This document shows positions 5,710-7,232 of a stretch of 7,232 nucleotides of DNA, piece by piece. Source of the stretch: Candidatus Bathyarchaeota archaeon (GTDB lineage: Archaea > Thermoproteota > Bathyarchaeia > RBG-16-48-13 > JAGMEO01); assembly GCA_030602965.1 (NCBI GenBank), contig JAUVYS010000061.1:1-7232 (forward strand), read 5' to 3'. A model generated the notes under the pieces. It was not told where the DNA came from. It made no database searches and saw only the letters and a list, made by a program, of their open reading frames with translations. Numbering within the stretch: position 1 is the stretch's first letter; each line of letters starts with the position of its first letter. Made by a program: the position numbers and the translations under genes.

Positions 5710-6249
5710 ATGGGAGACCCAAGAAGACAAAAAAAGAAGTTTGAGACACCAAAGTATCCTTGGTCAAAAGATAATCTCGAGACTGAACTAAGACTTCTTG
5801 GTGATTATGGACTTAGGAATAAACGAGAATTATGGCGTCACAATACGAAACTTTCAAAATACAGAGCTATGGCTAGAAAACTGCAAGGAAAGACAAGAAA
5901 AGAACGAAGTAAAGCTGAAAAACAACTTCTTTCAAAACTTTTCTCTATTGGTCTCATTTCTGCAAATTCAAGTTTAGCTGATGTACTTGATTTAACCATT
6001 AAAGATTTTCTAGAAAGAAGACTTCAGATGATTGTTTTCAGACAGAGATTAGCCAAAACACCACATCAGGCAAGGCAGATAATTGTACATGGACACATAG
6101 CTATCAAAGGAAAAAGAATTACTTATCCAAGCTACATCGTCAAAAGAGACGACGAACCCACTTTAACATATGCACCAACAAGCACCATTGCCACACCAGA
6201 TCACCCAATACAGAAGGAGCTTACAAATTCATCGATACCTAAGAGTTGA
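5710..6249 (+). CDS. rps4: Small ribosomal subunit protein uS4 (S4)
   Basis: This 179-residue primary 16S rRNA-binding protein starts 30S body assembly. The archaeal/eukaryotic (S9-like) N-terminus begins MGDPRRQKKKFETPKYPW, and helical segments follow (20-75). The S4 RNA-binding domain is at about 103-145, with LERRLQ (101-106) and ARQIIVHGHIAIKGKRITYP (121-140). No zinc-binding cysteines are present, as usual for this branch. The ATG is nine bases after the rps13 stop, with AGGT (5699-5702) formed partly by the stop codon, the same arrangement as at secY-adkA. The last 20 residues are low in charge and weakly conserved in type. Confidence 0.96.
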   Translation: MGDPRRQKKKFETPKYPWSKDNLETELRLLGDYGLRNKRELWRHNTKLSKYRAMARKLQGKTRKERSKAEKQLLSKLFSIGLISANSSLADVLDLTIKDFLERRLQMIVFRQRLAKTPHQARQIIVHGHIAIKGKRITYPSYIVKRDDEPTLTYAPTSTIATPDHPIQKELTNSSIPKS

Positions 6250-6282
6250 AAAGATACCTACTCCCAGAGTTATTTAAGAAAA

Positions 6283-6290
6283 ATTTAATA
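6283..6290 (+). promoter_or_regulatory. Possible TATA box for rps11
   Basis: ATTTAATA, preceded by AAGAAAA, would start transcription near 6312 and leave a leader of about 20 bases containing the GTGAT ribosome-binding site. The rps4-rps11 gap is 81 bases. Read-through from rps4 is equally possible. Confidence 0.3.
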
Positions 6291-6330
6291 CAAACTGATC
6301 TCAATTCGACTCAACCAAAGTGATGTGATA

Positions 6331-6726
6331 ATGAGTAAAACAAAAGACCGATGGGCATTAGCAAAGATATACTCATCATACAATAACACGTTAGTGCACA
6401 TAACAGATCTGACAGGCGCAGAAACTATAGCTATGTGTACGGGTGGAATGTTTGTGAAACAAGATCGATACGAATCAAGCCCTTATGCTGCAATGCAAGC
6501 AGCCTCAAACGCTGCTCAGAAAGCTAAAGATAAAGGAATAAATGCAATCCACATACAAGTTCGGGCCCCTGGTGGACAAGGATCAAAAACTCCTGGTCAA
6601 GGAGCGCAAGCAGCAATACGAGCTCTTGCAAGATCAGGGTTGAGAATTGGACGAATAGAAGATTTAACGCCTGTGCCTCACGATGGAACTAGAAAAGCTG
6701 GCGGGCGCAGAGGACGCAGAGTATAA
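6331..6726 (+). CDS. rps11: Small ribosomal subunit protein uS11 (S11)
   Basis: This 131-residue protein of the 30S platform lies beside the mRNA exit path. WALAKIYSSYNNTLVHITD (8-26), the GGMFVKQDR block (38-46), QVRAPGGQGSKTPGQGAQAAIRALA (76-100) and the terminal PVPHDGTRKAGGRRGRRV are all typical of archaeal S11. ATG at 6331 is preferred over the upstream GTG at 6325 because GTGAT at 6320-6324 (complementary to the 16S 3' end) is six bases away and MSK is the usual beginning. The order rps13-rps4-rps11 is conserved in archaea; the next gene here is rtcB and not rpoD. Confidence 0.96.
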   Translation: MSKTKDRWALAKIYSSYNNTLVHITDLTGAETIAMCTGGMFVKQDRYESSPYAAMQAASNAAQKAKDKGINAIHIQVRAPGGQGSKTPGQGAQAAIRALARSGLRIGRIEDLTPVPHDGTRKAGGRRGRRV

Positions 6727-6753
6727 AAAAACACAAAGTTTTCCGTTACTTTA

Positions 6754-6767
6754 CAAATTTAAATTTG
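6754..6767. repeat. Perfect 14-base palindrome downstream of rps11
   Basis: CAAATTTAAATTTG is a perfect dyad lying in the rps11-rtcB spacer, with a TATA-like TTTAAAT in its centre. It may be a promoter or operator of rtcB, or chance in an AT-rich spacer. It shares the AAATTT core type with the inverted repeat before rps13. Confidence 0.4.
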
Positions 6768-6789
6768 AGAAACACTATTAAACAAAGTT

Positions 6790-6818
6790 GTTTGTGTATT
6801 TCACAAACTAATTTTCTT
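6790..6818 (+). terminator. Hairpin with T-rich tail after rps11
   Basis: GTTTGTG (6790-6796) pairs perfectly with CACAAAC (6802-6808) across the 5-base loop TATTT. A T-rich stretch (TAATTTTCTT, 6809-6818) follows. It could end the rps11 transcript or form part of the rtcB leader. Archaeal termination depends mainly on T-runs, so the hairpin may not be the active part. Confidence 0.35.
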
Positions 6819-6822
6819 AAAA

Positions 6823-6843
6823 TGGGGACCGACAGATACCCCA
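6823..6843 (+). promoter_or_regulatory. Small G/C hairpin in the rtcB leader
   Basis: TGGGG (6823-6827) pairs with CCCCA (6839-6843) around an 11-base loop. It is the only GC-rich island in the 172-base spacer and lies 55 bases before the rtcB start, so it may be a leader structure. No known riboswitch was recognised. Confidence 0.25.
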
Positions 6844-6898
6844 AACTACAAGAATAAGATACTAGAACCTCATGCATTAATGGAGGTTTAAAACTATT

Positions 6899-7232
6899 TT
6901 GAGGAAAAAACAAGAACACCGAGGGCTTGAAGTTCCCTTAAAAAAAATTGATCAACTTATCTGGGAGATTCCTCGGAACTATAAATCCGGCATGCGTGTC
7001 CCAGGTCGTGTTTTCGCGAGTAAACAGCTATTACAAAAGATGAAAATGGATCGCACTCTAGTACAGTGTACTAATGTTGCCCATCTTCCTGGAATATACA
7101 AGTATGCTATTACACTCCCAGATGGACATGAAGGTTACGGTTTTCCTATCGGTGGAGTTGCAGCAACAGATTATGAGGAAGGAGTCATCTCTCCCGGAGG
7201 TGTAGGATACGACATTAATTGCGGTGTTCGAC
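6899..7232 (+). CDS. rtcB: RNA-splicing ligase RtcB, 5' part (runs off the window)
   Basis: The first 111 residues of RtcB are present; the gene continues beyond the window. RtcB is the Mn2+- and GTP-dependent ligase that joins a 2',3'-cyclic-phosphate end to a 5'-OH end, the exon ends left by the archaeal splicing endonuclease. Motifs: MRVPGRVFAS (32-41), LPDGHEGYGFPIGGVAA (73-89) and the metal-binding block SPGGVGYDINCGVR, with Asp105 and Cys108 expected to bind Mn2+. The TTG start at 6899 is the first usable codon after an in-frame TAA at 6878-6880. GGAGG at 6882-6886 is the strongest ribosome-binding site in the window, though 12 bases away is long. Its presence after rps11 fits the local wealth of introns. 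Confidence 0.95.
   Translation, partial: MRKKQEHRGLEVPLKKIDQLIWEIPRNYKSGMRVPGRVFASKQLLQKMKMDRTLVQCTNVAHLPGIYKYAITLPDGHEGYGFPIGGVAATDYEEGVISPGGVGYDINCGVR

Noticed and set aside
6325..6330. GTG at 6325 as the rps11 start (MIMSK)
   Set aside because: GTGAT is better explained as the ribosome-binding sequence, and ATG 6331 gives the usual S11 beginning.
6822..6857. Tiny ORF starting ATGGGGACC in the rps11-rtcB spacer
   Set aside because: It has 11 codons, no ribosome-binding site and no recognisable peptide; the GGGG/CCCC hairpin explains the base composition.
1..7232. Mobile elements, CRISPR arrays, attachment sites or defence genes
   Set aside because: No long direct or inverted repeats, transposase, integrase or spaced repeats are visible. 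The region is a core-gene cluster, and its novelty lies in the introns.

Overview
The window is a piece of an AT-rich archaeal genome carrying a classic archaeal ribosomal-protein and secretion gene string. All genes are on the + strand: rpl15 (3' end only), secY, adkA (archaeal adenylate kinase), an EMC3/YidC-like DUF106 membrane protein, cmk, rpl14e, cbf5 (truB family), tRNA-Ser, rps13, rps4, rps11 and the 5' part of rtcB. The archaeal assignment rests on eL14, archaeal SecY and AdkA, the Cbf5 PUA architecture, a TATA-box promoter with an apparently leaderless rps13 start, and bulge-helix-bulge (BHB) introns. L14e together with so many introns suggests a TACK- or Asgard-type lineage, but the phylum cannot be fixed from sequence reading alone.

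Positions 1-2949 form a tight run (L15, SecY, AdkA, DUF106) with gaps of 2 to 13 bases. An 85-base gap then precedes cmk, where relatives often carry rpl34e. From 3035 to 4938 cmk, rpl14e and cbf5 follow closely. A tRNA gene occupies 4965-5118. A new promoter at about 5176 starts rps13-rps4, followed by rps11. A 172-base spacer with hairpins leads to rtcB, which runs off the window where rpoD would be expected in many archaea.

The most important content is RNA splicing. (1) cbf5 is not broken: removing a 17-base insert at 4140-4156 restores one 335-residue protein and rebuilds the catalytic aspartate codon of the GGTLDP motif. The insert is framed by two 3-base bulges around a 4-bp helix, the hallmark of archaeal splicing-endonuclease substrates. 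(2) The tRNA is a class II tRNA-Ser(GGA) interrupted by three introns (28, 22 and 15 bases) in the D-loop (15/16), the anticodon stem (29/30) and the canonical 37/38 site. Each is framed by a recognisable BHB. Removing all three gives an 86-nt tRNA plus encoded CCA. (3) rtcB, the RNA ligase that joins exons after such cleavage, lies about 1.8 kb downstream. One short neighbourhood therefore holds four predicted endonuclease-type introns and the start of the exon-ligase gene, and an unspliced reading would mis-annotate both cbf5 and the tRNA.
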